A DNA stretch of 64,000 nt. Origin: Streptomyces sp. Go-475. GTDB taxonomy: Bacteria > Actinomycetota > Actinomycetes > Streptomycetales > Streptomycetaceae. The notes under the pieces were generated by a model. The model made no database searches. It was given only the letters and a program-made list of their open reading frames with translations, and had not been told where the DNA came from. Made by a program: the position numbers and the translations under genes. Every line of letters starts with the position of its first letter. Positions within the stretch are counted from its first letter, which is position 1. The DNA lies in the NCBI RefSeq assembly GCF_003330845.1, contig NZ_CP026121.1, positions 4,631,501-4,695,500 on the forward strand, read 5' to 3'. This document shows positions 38,287 through 45,677 of this stretch, one piece after another.

Positions 38287-39422
38287 AGCGCACCAAGCTC
38301 ACCCGCATTCAGATCGGGGTGCTGGCTGCCGCGTTCGTGCCGATGCTCGCCACGGGCGTGTTCGGCGGGATCGGCACCTACAGCAACATCGGCCACGCAT
38401 ACGGCCGCGGCACCGCATTGGGAGCGCTCGCCGCGGGTGAGGGCGCTACCGCCGTGCTCGCTCTGGTCCTGCTCGGGCTGACCATGCTGGGTCAGTCCTC
38501 CCCGCGGATCGTGCGGGTGGGGTTGTGGGCGCTGCCGGCCGCCGCCGCGGTCATGGGCGCGATGGCCGCGCCCGAGCCGGGCCGCACCGTGATCTACGCC
38601 CTGACCCCCATGGGCATGTCTGTCTCGGCTGAGGGCATGGCGTTCCTCGCTCGGCGGATCGTCGTCCACACCGACGGCCGCGACGCGGAGAACGAACGCC
38701 GCACCGCCGACCTGGTGCAGGCCCTCGCCTATCACCGCGCCCGCGCCGCCTCCCACCCCAGCAATCGGGTCAAGTGGTGGTCGGAGCGGAAGTCGTGGCG
38801 CCTGGCCCGCAAGGTCGGCGTCGGCGATGTGGCGCTGGGATCGAGGCTGCTGGACGTGCAGCGCGATCGGGTCACGGCCGGTGCGGATGCCGCTCTTGCC
38901 TCGATGTTCGGCGGCACCGCCCCCACCCCGGCTCTCGATCCTGCATCGATCGCGAATGCGGAGGAATCGTCTGGTAGCGGGATGGAACGGTCTAGGGCTG
39001 AGCAGGTGGAATCGACCCCGCTCACCGTCACCCTGACCCGCCTGCCCCTGCCCGATCCCGTCCCCGTCAACATCGGCAAATCGGCCCCTACAAGCGCCCC
39101 GATCCTGCCCCCGGTCGATGCGGTCCCGGAGCCGATCGAGGCGGCTCCGATCCGGTCGGTGGCGGCTGAGTCGGCCCGGCCGGTCCGGGCGACGGGTCGG
39201 GTGCCAGCCGCGGCGAAGACCCCGCGCGTGCGGCGCAGCCCTGAACAGCTCATGAGTGAAGCACGCGAGCTGACAGCCGACTGGCCGGACGCGCAGATCA
39301 CCGGTGAGAGTCTGCGCCGGGCCCTGCGCACCTCGCCCGCCAACGCCCGCACGGTGCGTGATGCTCTGCGCGCCGAGCGCGCCGAGCGCGCCGAGCGCGC
39401 CGGTGGGGCGGTGGCGTCGTGA
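38283..39422 (+). CDS. DUF2637 protein (Spd-like conjugation accessory)
   Basis: 379 aa from GTG 38283. Four membrane helices in the first 125 residues (IQIGVLAAAFVPMLATGVFG, ALGALAAGEGATAVLALVLLG, LWALPAAAAVMGAMAAP, TVIYALTPMGMSVSAEGMAF) form the DUF2637 core, followed by a cytoplasmic helical region and a Pro/Ala/Ser linker ending in a small helix-turn-helix-like module (SPEQLMSEARELTADWPDAQITGESLRRAL, about 320-360) as found in actinomycete plasmid proteins. DUF2637 proteins occur in AICE and plasmid transfer regions (SpdA-like). C-terminal RAERAERAERAG repeats come from 9-bp repeats. Confidence 0.8.
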   Translation: MKRTKLTRIQIGVLAAAFVPMLATGVFGGIGTYSNIGHAYGRGTALGALAAGEGATAVLALVLLGLTMLGQSSPRIVRVGLWALPAAAAVMGAMAAPEPGRTVIYALTPMGMSVSAEGMAFLARRIVVHTDGRDAENERRTADLVQALAYHRARAASHPSNRVKWWSERKSWRLARKVGVGDVALGSRLLDVQRDRVTAGADAALASMFGGTAPTPALDPASIANAEESSGSGMERSRAEQVESTPLTVTLTRLPLPDPVPVNIGKSAPTSAPILPPVDAVPEPIEAAPIRSVAAESARPVRATGRVPAAAKTPRVRRSPEQLMSEARELTADWPDAQITGESLRRALRTSPANARTVRDALRAERAERAERAGGAVAS

Positions 39423-40042
39423 GCACTCTGGCCGCGCTCTTACCCGTCCTGCCGCCCGTGATCGGGTGGGCGGTGCACGCCCGGTGGCTGCACTCGCAGC
39501 TGACCATCGCGCGGCGGGACCCGCTCACGGGTCTGTGGACGCGGGATGCGTTCACCCGGCGGGCCCGGCGCCTGCTGCGTGACCCGCGCGCCGTGGTCGT
39601 GCTGGCGGACGTCGACCACTTCAAGCAGATCAACGACACGCACGGTCACGCCGCCGGTGACGTGCTGCTCGCCACGATCGCGGCCCGGTTGTCCTACGGC
39701 ACCCCTGGGGGTGTGGTGGGGCGGCTGGGAGGGGATGAGTTCGCCGCCGTGGTCGTCGACCGCGACGGCACCGCCGGGGACCGGCTGGACGTCCTCGCCC
39801 GCGTGCTGGCCCGTCCGGTCGACACCGCACCCGAGGTGCACACCACCGTGTCCCTCGGGTGGGTACGGGCCGCCGACCATCCGGGCGAGGACCTGTCCGC
39901 ACTGCTGCGCCGCGCCGATGAGGCCATGTATACGGCCAAGCGGTCCGGCCGGTCCGGCCGGTCCGCCCCGCGCCGGGCCCGATTGGGACGGCTGCTCGAA
40001 TCGGTCGCCGGGCGTCGTCCCGGGCGGCGTGGCGCGGCATGA
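39419..40042 (+). CDS. GGDEF-domain nucleotide cyclase
   Basis: 207 aa from GTG 39419. A short N-terminal hydrophobic segment (LAALLPVLPPVIGWAVHA) is followed directly by a GGDEF domain: DPLTGLWTRDAFTRRARRLL near 38, VVLADVDHFKQINDTHGHAAGD near 60, and an intact RLGGDEFAAVVVD near 104, finishing TVSLGWVRA, RRADEAMYTAKR. The active motif predicts diguanylate cyclase activity, though other dinucleotide or mononucleotide products are possible in small stand-alone cyclases. Codon 8 is TTA (39440). It is coupled by overlap to the DUF2637 gene and next to a PycTM-like protein, a suggestive signalling pair. Confidence 0.88.
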   Translation: MSTLAALLPVLPPVIGWAVHARWLHSQLTIARRDPLTGLWTRDAFTRRARRLLRDPRAVVVLADVDHFKQINDTHGHAAGDVLLATIAARLSYGTPGGVVGRLGGDEFAAVVVDRDGTAGDRLDVLARVLARPVDTAPEVHTTVSLGWVRAADHPGEDLSALLRRADEAMYTAKRSGRSGRSAPRRARLGRLLESVAGRRPGRRGAA

Positions 40043-40374
40043 GCACGCTGCCCGCCTACCGGTGGCGCCTGGCCCCGGACGGCTACGCCACCCGCCGCCA
40101 ACTCCGCGCCCAGGGCCTACGCCCGGGTGGACAGCAGGTGGCCGCGCAGGTCGAACGTCCCCGCCGCCGTCGGGGGCCGCTGGTCGCCTACCTCTACCGC
40201 GTCGACCTGGCCAAACCGGTTCGACCGATGACCCCTGCCCGATGGGCGGCCCTGGCCAAAGCCAACGCCGCCCGCCGCATCTGCCCTGAGTGCCGCCGAG
40301 ACGCGGGCTACGTCATCCCGCCCTCGCTCGGCATGTGCACCCCCTGTGCCTACCCCGAGCAGTACGCCGCCTGA
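40039..40374 (+). CDS. RRQRL-like zinc-binding AICE protein
   Basis: 111 aa, ATG 40039 overlapping the GGDEF stop. It contains YATRRQLRAQGLRPGG, close to the RRQRL motif of the AICE-linked zinc-binding family, and a C-terminal CPEC...CTPC ribbon (about 82-104). Conserved in actinomycete elements; probably nucleic-acid binding. A terminator-like hairpin follows. Confidence 0.75.
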   Translation: MSTLPAYRWRLAPDGYATRRQLRAQGLRPGGQQVAAQVERPRRRRGPLVAYLYRVDLAKPVRPMTPARWAALAKANAARRICPECRRDAGYVIPPSLGMCTPCAYPEQYAA

Positions 40375-40380
40375 AGTCCC

Positions 40381-40430
40381 GGCGGGGCCCGTCCGCTCAC
40401 CTCCTACAGCGACGGACCGGGCCCCGCCTT
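40381..40430 (+). terminator. Hairpin before the FtsK/TraB gene
   Basis: Stem GGCGGGGCCC-GTCCG with CGGAC-C-GGGCCCCGCC (one bulge), followed by TTTCC. Confidence 0.75.
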
Positions 40431-40455
40431 TCCTCTGCGAGAGAAGGAAGTCTCA

Positions 40456-42639
40456 GTGAAGCATCCCGACGATGACCACGAACTGTTCAACCGCCTGGAA
40501 GCCGAGATGGCCGCCGACCACGGCGCGGACGTGGTCGACCTGGACAAGGCCCGTGCCGCCCGCGAGCCCGCCCCCACCGTCCCCGCTCCGGAGCCTGAGC
40601 CGACGGACCCGGACACGCCGGTCGTGGTCGACCAGCCTGCCCCGGCGGTGACCGGTCCCGGCTACCTGGGTCGGCTCGCCGGCGCCCGCCGCCGCGCGGT
40701 CGTACCGGTCTGGCTCAAGTCCGTGGCTGAGCTGCGCACCGCCTGCACATGGGTGGCACGCCACTACACGCACGCCGCCGGGTATCACGCGCTTCGTGCC
40801 CCGGTCTACGCGGCCCGTCTCGCCTTCCAGGCCCCGGCCGGCGCGGCGAAGGTGGTCGGGGGCACGATGCGGTGGGTGGCCGACCGTGAGGGCGAACCGG
40901 TCCGGCTCGCCGCGGTGCGGCGTGAGGACGCTGCCGAGTACCTGAAGCTGTCGCGGCAGCGGGACGGACGGGTCCGGCTGCGGACCCTGGTCGCCGCGCT
41001 CGCGCTGTTCACCGGTCTGTCTCTGGCGCTCGCCATCTACGTGCTGGCCCCCGACTGGCTGCAAGCTGTGTCCGTGAGCGCGGTCGTCCTCGCCCTGGGG
41101 GCCGCTGGCCGCAAGGCGGACGCCCCGGTCGTGCACCGGGCCGTGGAACTGCCCAAGGCAACCAAGCTCACCAGCGACATCGTCCTGCGTGCCCTGGGTG
41201 CGCTGGGCATTCCCGCGATCAATCAGGCGCAGGGCAAGGGCCGGGACGGGTTCGAGTTCACCGCCCCGATCACCCGCGACGGCCCCGGCTGGCGCGCGGA
41301 GGGCAACCTGCCCTACGGCGTCACGGTCACGGACATCATCGAGCGTCGCGAGCGTCTCGCTTCCGGTCTGCGCCGCCCGCTGGGGTGCGTGTGGCCCGAG
41401 GCGGTACCGGATGAGCACACCGGGCACCTGGTGCTGTGGGTCGGGGATCAGGACATGTCCCGGGCGTCTCAGCCGGCGTGGCCGCTGCTGAAGTCCGGGC
41501 AGGTGGACCTGTTCAAGCCGGTCGCCTATGGCACCGACCAGCGCGGCCGGTGGACCGAAGTCACGCTCATGTACATAGCGGGCGTCATCGGTGCCATCCC
41601 GCGCATGGGCAAGACGTTCCTGCTGCGTCTCCTGCTGCTCATCGCGGCATTGGACCCGCGCGCTGAGCTGCACACCTACGACATGAAGGGCACCGGCGAC
41701 CTGGACCCGGTGGGCAACGCGGTCGGCTACCGGCACGCCGCCGGCGACGACGACGAACCCGTGCAGTACGCGCTGGACGACTTCCGGGCCCTGCGCGAGG
41801 AACTGCGCCGCCGCACGAAGGTGATCCGCTCCCTGCCCCGCGACATCTGCCCCGAGTCCAAGGTGACCAGCGCCCTTGCCGACAAGCGGTCGTTGGGGCT
41901 GCACCCGATCGTGGTCGGGGTGGACGAGTGCCAGGTCCTCTTCGAGCACCCCGAGCACGGCAAGGAGTTCGAGGAGATCATCACTGACCTGGTCAAGCGC
42001 GGCCCCGCCACCGGCATTGTCGTCCTGCTGGCCACGCAGCGCCCGGACGCCAAGTCGCTGCCCACCGGCATCAGCGCCAACGCGTCGGCCCGGTGGTGCC
42101 TGAAGGTGATGGGCCAGCTGGAGAACGACATGGTCCTGGGCACCTCCGCCTACAAGCGCGGCGTGCGGGCGACCATGTTCGCCTGGGGAGACAAGGGCAT
42201 CCACTACTTCGTGGGTGAAGGCTCCGACGCCCGTATCGTCCGCTCCGTCTACGTCGACGCCGGCGGGGCCGAAGCCATCGCCGCCCGCGCCCGCCGCGTC
42301 CGCGAGAAGGCCGGACTGCTCGCCGGGCACGCCCTCGGGGAGGCACCGGAGCCGACCACGGCGGCCTATGACCTGCTGGCGGACATCCTCGCGGTCGTCC
42401 CGGCCAAGGAGGCCAAGGCGTGGTCGGAAACCATCGTGGCCCGGCTCGCGGACCTGCGCCCCGAGGTCTACGACGGATGGGACCCCGACGCGCTCGCCGC
42501 GGCGCTCAAGCCGCATGGCGTGTCCACCATCCAGGTCGGGCGCCGGGTGAACGGCAAGGTCGTCAACCGGCGCGGTGTCGACCGCTCCCACATCACCACC
42601 GCGATCGCGGAGCGTGACGGAAAGCGGGACGCGGGCTGA
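40456..42639 (+). CDS. FtsK/SpoIIIE-type conjugative DNA translocase (TraSA/TraB-like)
   Basis: 727 aa from GTG 40456 (GAGAAGGAAG upstream). An acidic N-terminus leads to two membrane helices near 178-215 (LVAALALFTGLSLALAIYV, AVSVSAVVLALGAAG), then the ATPase: Walker A GAIPRMGKTFLLR near 383, Walker B IVVGVDECQVLFEH near 486, and VVLLATQRPDAKSLPTGISANAS. The C-terminus has a winged-helix-like segment. Actinomycete conjugation moves double-stranded DNA with a single hexameric FtsK-like pump that recognises repeats at clt; such a repeat cluster lies directly downstream of this gene. Essential transfer protein of the element. Confidence 0.95.
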   Translation: MKHPDDDHELFNRLEAEMAADHGADVVDLDKARAAREPAPTVPAPEPEPTDPDTPVVVDQPAPAVTGPGYLGRLAGARRRAVVPVWLKSVAELRTACTWVARHYTHAAGYHALRAPVYAARLAFQAPAGAAKVVGGTMRWVADREGEPVRLAAVRREDAAEYLKLSRQRDGRVRLRTLVAALALFTGLSLALAIYVLAPDWLQAVSVSAVVLALGAAGRKADAPVVHRAVELPKATKLTSDIVLRALGALGIPAINQAQGKGRDGFEFTAPITRDGPGWRAEGNLPYGVTVTDIIERRERLASGLRRPLGCVWPEAVPDEHTGHLVLWVGDQDMSRASQPAWPLLKSGQVDLFKPVAYGTDQRGRWTEVTLMYIAGVIGAIPRMGKTFLLRLLLLIAALDPRAELHTYDMKGTGDLDPVGNAVGYRHAAGDDDEPVQYALDDFRALREELRRRTKVIRSLPRDICPESKVTSALADKRSLGLHPIVVGVDECQVLFEHPEHGKEFEEIITDLVKRGPATGIVVLLATQRPDAKSLPTGISANASARWCLKVMGQLENDMVLGTSAYKRGVRATMFAWGDKGIHYFVGEGSDARIVRSVYVDAGGAEAIAARARRVREKAGLLAGHALGEAPEPTTAAYDLLADILAVVPAKEAKAWSETIVARLADLRPEVYDGWDPDALAAALKPHGVSTIQVGRRVNGKVVNRRGVDRSHITTAIAERDGKRDAG

Positions 42640-42645
42640 CGCTCC

Positions 42646-42740
42646 GGGGCCGCTAACGATAGCGGCAGCCCTCGCTAACGTTAGCGGCCCCGCTAGCGCC
42701 TCAAACCTGCTTTGATCAGGCCGCTAGCGGATAGCGGCCC
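42646..42740. repeat. Palindrome cluster CCGCTAA/CGCTAGCG, clt candidate
   Basis: Four related palindromes: CCGCTAACGATAGCGG (42650-42665), CGCTAACGTTAGCG (42673-42686), CCGCTAGCG (42690-42698) and CCGCTAGCGGATAGCGG (42721-42737). GGGGCCGCTAACG and CGTTAGCGGCCCC also form a larger inverted repeat. Position right after the translocase gene fits a cis-acting transfer locus. Confidence 0.7.
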
Positions 42741-42780
42741 ACCTGCGCAAACCCCAAAACCCCGCCAGGAAGGGCCTCAC

Positions 42781-43050
42781 GTGACCCCCGCCCTGCTCGC
42801 TATCGCCTGCCTGCTCGCCGTCACCCTCGGTTACGGCGGTGTGTGTGCGGTGTCGCCGTTTGGTGACTGCCGCCGCTGCCGAGGCATGGGCCACGCCCTC
42901 AAGACGGACCGCAAGGGACGCATCAAGCGCGGCAAGGACTGCCGCCGCTGCCACGCCACCGGCAAGCGCATCCGCATAGGCCGCTGGCTCTACAACCGCT
43001 GGGCGCGCATCTACCGCGCCGGCACCGACACCCGGGAAGGGTCCCGATGA
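42781..43050 (+). CDS. Small membrane protein with CxxC zinc motifs (89 aa)
   Basis: GTG 42781 (AGGAAGGG upstream). An N-terminal helix LLAIACLLAVTLGYGGV precedes two DnaJ-like CRRCRG / CRRCHATG motifs separated by a basic stretch KTDRKGRIKRG. Probably a membrane-tethered zinc protein of the spread (Spd) set. The stop overlaps the next ATG. Confidence 0.7.
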   Translation: MTPALLAIACLLAVTLGYGGVCAVSPFGDCRRCRGMGHALKTDRKGRIKRGKDCRRCHATGKRIRIGRWLYNRWARIYRAGTDTREGSR

Positions 43051-43241
43051 TCCTCAACGTCTCCGCCGTGCTGCTGTTCGGCGCCGCCTCCGTCTTCGCC
43101 GTCAAGACCAAGTCCGCCGGCGGCGGCGCCGCGCTCGTGCTGTTCCTGTTCGGGTTCTTCGCCGCCGGCACCGGCGCCTACGAGCCCATCCACAACCTCG
43201 TGCAGGCATCCGCCGACGCCCTGTCCGCTCTCGGCAACTGA
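43047..43241 (+). CDS. Small hydrophobic Spd-like protein (64 aa)
   Basis: ATG 43047 overlapping the previous stop (ATGA). Two hydrophobic segments, VSAVLLFGAASVFAV and AALVLFLFGFFAAGTGAY, in a compact membrane protein. Size and position between translocase and SpdD-like genes match spread proteins that move DNA through mycelial septa. Confidence 0.65.
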   Translation: MILNVSAVLLFGAASVFAVKTKSAGGGAALVLFLFGFFAAGTGAYEPIHNLVQASADALSALGN

Positions 43242-43255
43242 AGGAGACCCAGGCC

Positions 43256-43708
43256 GTGAACGAACCCACCACCCACCGGACCGCGCCCGTCGTGGTCCAC
43301 CACCCCACCCCGATCAGCCCCGCCGTACATGCGGCGCCGGTCGTCCCCGTCCAGCCGGGCACTATCCCGGCCGTGGCGAGCGTCGTCCTGCCGGACGGCC
43401 GCGTCGTCACCGGCTACGCCGTGGCACCGGCCCAGCCCGAACCGGTCGCCGCCAAGCCGGCCGTGTCCCGCACGGCGGTGAACGTCGCCCTCGGGGGCGT
43501 CGGGTTCCTCGCCGTGTGCGGCGGGCTGATCCTGCTCACCTCGTTCATCACGGCCCTGACCGCGTTCATCGGCCAGCTCATCATCCTCGCCGCCGTCATC
43601 TTCGGCGGATGGATCGCCGTGCAGGTCCTCACCGCGAGCGGCCACCAGGGCGGCACCACCGTGAACATCCGCAAGGCCGTGATCAAGCGCAACAACTTCC
43701 ACGGCTGA
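43256..43708 (+). CDS. SpdD-like membrane protein
   Basis: 150 aa from GTG 43256 (AAGGAGA upstream). A Pro/Val/His-rich N-terminus is followed by two close membrane helices at about 81-120 (VGFLAVCGGLILLTSFITAL, FIGQLIILAAVIFGGWIAV) and a tail TTVNIRKAVIKRNNFHG. The double helix with short basic tail is the SpdD pattern of actinomycete plasmids. Confidence 0.75.
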   Translation: MNEPTTHRTAPVVVHHPTPISPAVHAAPVVPVQPGTIPAVASVVLPDGRVVTGYAVAPAQPEPVAAKPAVSRTAVNVALGGVGFLAVCGGLILLTSFITALTAFIGQLIILAAVIFGGWIAVQVLTASGHQGGTTVNIRKAVIKRNNFHG

Positions 43709-43725
43709 CGAGGAGACCGACACCC

Positions 43726-44013
43726 GTGATCCGACTCCGTATCAAGGTCACCCCCTGCCCCCGCCGGGCCCTGACCTTGTCCGACACCCCTCGCCCCGAC
43801 TGCCCCGACTGCCGTGGAGAGGGCGGCATCGCGCACGACTACGGCGACCACACCGGCGAGTACGCCGGTACCTACTGGGAGCCCTGCCCGTGCTGGACGC
43901 AGTGGGCCGTCATTCTGCTGCCCCTCCCGCACCTGCCGCGCTGGATGCGCCGGCCTCGGCGTGACAGCGACCCGTGGGCGCCCGCCGGCTACAGCAACGA
44001 ACCGCCCTTCTAG
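43726..44013 (+). CDS. Small zinc-ribbon AICE protein (95 aa)
   Basis: GTG 43726, GAGGAG 16 nt upstream. CPDCRGEGGIAHDYGDHTGEY...CPCW resembles one half of a DnaJ-type zinc finger; the end is basic and proline-rich (LPRWMRRPRRDSD). Conserved small gene type of AICE transfer regions; function unknown. A terminator hairpin follows. Confidence 0.65.
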   Translation: MIRLRIKVTPCPRRALTLSDTPRPDCPDCRGEGGIAHDYGDHTGEYAGTYWEPCPCWTQWAVILLPLPHLPRWMRRPRRDSDPWAPAGYSNEPPF

Positions 44014-44020
44014 CTACGCC

Positions 44021-44063
44021 AAGGGCGGCCCCTCCATCTCGCCAAAGAAGCGGGGCCGCCCTT
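44021..44063 (+). terminator. Terminator-like hairpin before the DNA methylase gene
   Basis: Perfect 12-bp stem AAGGGCGGCCCC / GGGGCCGCCCTT with a 19-nt loop, then GTCC. Confidence 0.75.
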
Positions 44064-44103
44064 GTCCACCTGCCAACCACTTGACCTGTGGAGGTCTCCC
44101 AGC

Positions 44104-44832
44104 ATGACGCAACCCCCTGTCATCCGGCGAGCGCGCGACCGACGGCCCCGGTTACTGGATCTCTTCTGCTGCGCGGGCGGCGCCGCCGTGGGCTACGCCC
44201 GCGCCGGATTCGCGGTCGACGGCTGCGACATCGCCGACCGGCCCAACTACCCCTTCCCCCGCCACCAGGGCGACGCGCTGATCTACCTCGCCCACCTGAT
44301 CAGCACCGGGGAGATCAAGCGGTATGCGTTCGTGCACGCCTCCCCGCCGTGTCAGGACAAGTGCACGCTCACCGTGGGCACCAACCGCTCCCAGGGATGG
44401 GGTGGCAGCCACGTCGACCTCGTGGCTCCCACTCGTGAGCTGCTGGACGCGACCGGCCTGCCGTACGTCATCGAGCAGCCCAACGGCCGCGCGGAGATCC
44501 GCAAAGACCTCACCCTGTGCGGGGAGATGTTCGGTCTCGGCGTCATCCGGCACCGCAACTTCGAGGCCGGCGGCTGGACCGTCCCGCAGCCGGCGCATGT
44601 GCCGCACCGGGGCCGCGTACGCGGCTACCGGCACGGCCAGTACTACGACGGCCCCTACGTGGCCGCCTACGGCAACGGCGGCGGCAAGCCCAGCATCCCG
44701 GAGCTGCAAGCGGCGATGGGCATCGACTGGACCGACGTGCGCGAGGAACTGACCGAAGCCATCCCGCCCGCCTACACCCAGCACATCGGCGCCGCGTTCC
44801 TCGCCACCGCCACGCTGGGGGTGGCGGCATGA
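44104..44832 (+). CDS. DNA cytosine methyltransferase-like protein of the AICE
   Basis: 242 aa from ATG 44104 (GGAGG about 8 nt upstream). Motif I LLDLFCCAGGAAVGYARAGF near 17, motif IV HASPPCQDK near 80 (catalytic Cys), motif VI-like VIEQPNG near 122; the C-terminal half is short and ends IPPAYTQHIGAAFL, as in orphan phage/plasmid methylases. Probably modifies element or host DNA rather than belonging to an R-M pair. It includes a TTA codon (44152). The stop overlaps the primase-polymerase start (ATGA). Confidence 0.85.
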   Translation: MTQPPVIRRARDRRPRLLDLFCCAGGAAVGYARAGFAVDGCDIADRPNYPFPRHQGDALIYLAHLISTGEIKRYAFVHASPPCQDKCTLTVGTNRSQGWGGSHVDLVAPTRELLDATGLPYVIEQPNGRAEIRKDLTLCGEMFGLGVIRHRNFEAGGWTVPQPAHVPHRGRVRGYRHGQYYDGPYVAAYGNGGGKPSIPELQAAMGIDWTDVREELTEAIPPAYTQHIGAAFLATATLGVAA

Positions 44833-45674
44833 GCCGGACGCTGACCCCCCTGCACACCGCGCTGAGCCTCGCAGCCGCGGGTCTGCCCGTGCTGCCCCTG
44901 CGCCGAGGCAAGGTGCCGTTCGGAAACTGCCCCACCTGCGCGGACAACGCGTGCGGCGGCCGGCCGAACATGAAGACCCCGGGGCCGTGCGACTGCCCGG
45001 CGCCCTGTCACGCATGGGCCGCCGCCACCACCGACCCGGCCGTTATCGTCTCGCCCCCGTGGGCGTCTGCCTGGCGCCGGGCCGTCGCCGTCGCCTACCA
45101 CCCCGGCGGCGCCGGACTGACCGTCGTCGACCTGGACGACGCGGACGCCATCACATGGGCCCGTACCGCGTTGCCCTCGACGCGGACCGTGTCGACGACG
45201 CGCGGTGAGCACTGGATCTACTGCGGCATCATGACGTCGCACAACGCGGTCCGGCCCGGTGTCGACATCAAGTCGACCATGGCCTACGCCCGCTACCTCG
45301 GGCCCGGCACCGGCACGATGGCCGACCTGCCCGACGCGGTGCGCGCGCTGGCCGTGAAACAGCCGTCCGCCGTCCGGCCTGCGCCCCGTTCCGTCTCACT
45401 GCCCGCACGCCCGGGCGGGCAGTGCCCGCACCGCACGCCCGTCTTCCTGGAACGCGGCATCGCCATGGCGGAGCAGCGCATCACCGCCGCCCGCAGCACC
45501 ATCCACGCCACCGTCTACGCGACGTTCCTGGCGGTGCTGTCCCGGCACGGCCGCTGTGGCTGCCTCACCGACACCCACGTCGCCCGCCTGTTCACCGCGG
45601 CTCAGGCCAAGGGCGAAACAGCCCGGCACTGCACGGACGCGTGGAACAACGCCCGCACCACGTTGGGACTGTGA
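44829..45674 (+). CDS. Bifunctional primase-polymerase (Prim-Pol domain)
   Basis: 281 aa from ATG 44829, overlapping the methylase stop. Prim-Pol features: AAAGLPVLPLRRGKVPF near 13-30, a Cys cluster (CPTCADNAC...CDCPAPC), metal-binding VVDLDD near 99-104, the GEHWIYCG histidine motif near 125 and KSTMAYARYLGPGTG. It makes primers and short DNA for replication of excised AICE DNA. A helicase-like ATPase gene starts 3 bp after the stop, giving a two-gene replication module that replaces the RepSA initiator of pSAM2. Confidence 0.9.
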   Translation: MSRTLTPLHTALSLAAAGLPVLPLRRGKVPFGNCPTCADNACGGRPNMKTPGPCDCPAPCHAWAAATTDPAVIVSPPWASAWRRAVAVAYHPGGAGLTVVDLDDADAITWARTALPSTRTVSTTRGEHWIYCGIMTSHNAVRPGVDIKSTMAYARYLGPGTGTMADLPDAVRALAVKQPSAVRPAPRSVSLPARPGGQCPHRTPVFLERGIAMAEQRITAARSTIHATVYATFLAVLSRHGRCGCLTDTHVARLFTAAQAKGETARHCTDAWNNARTTLGL

Positions 45675-45677
45675 CCC

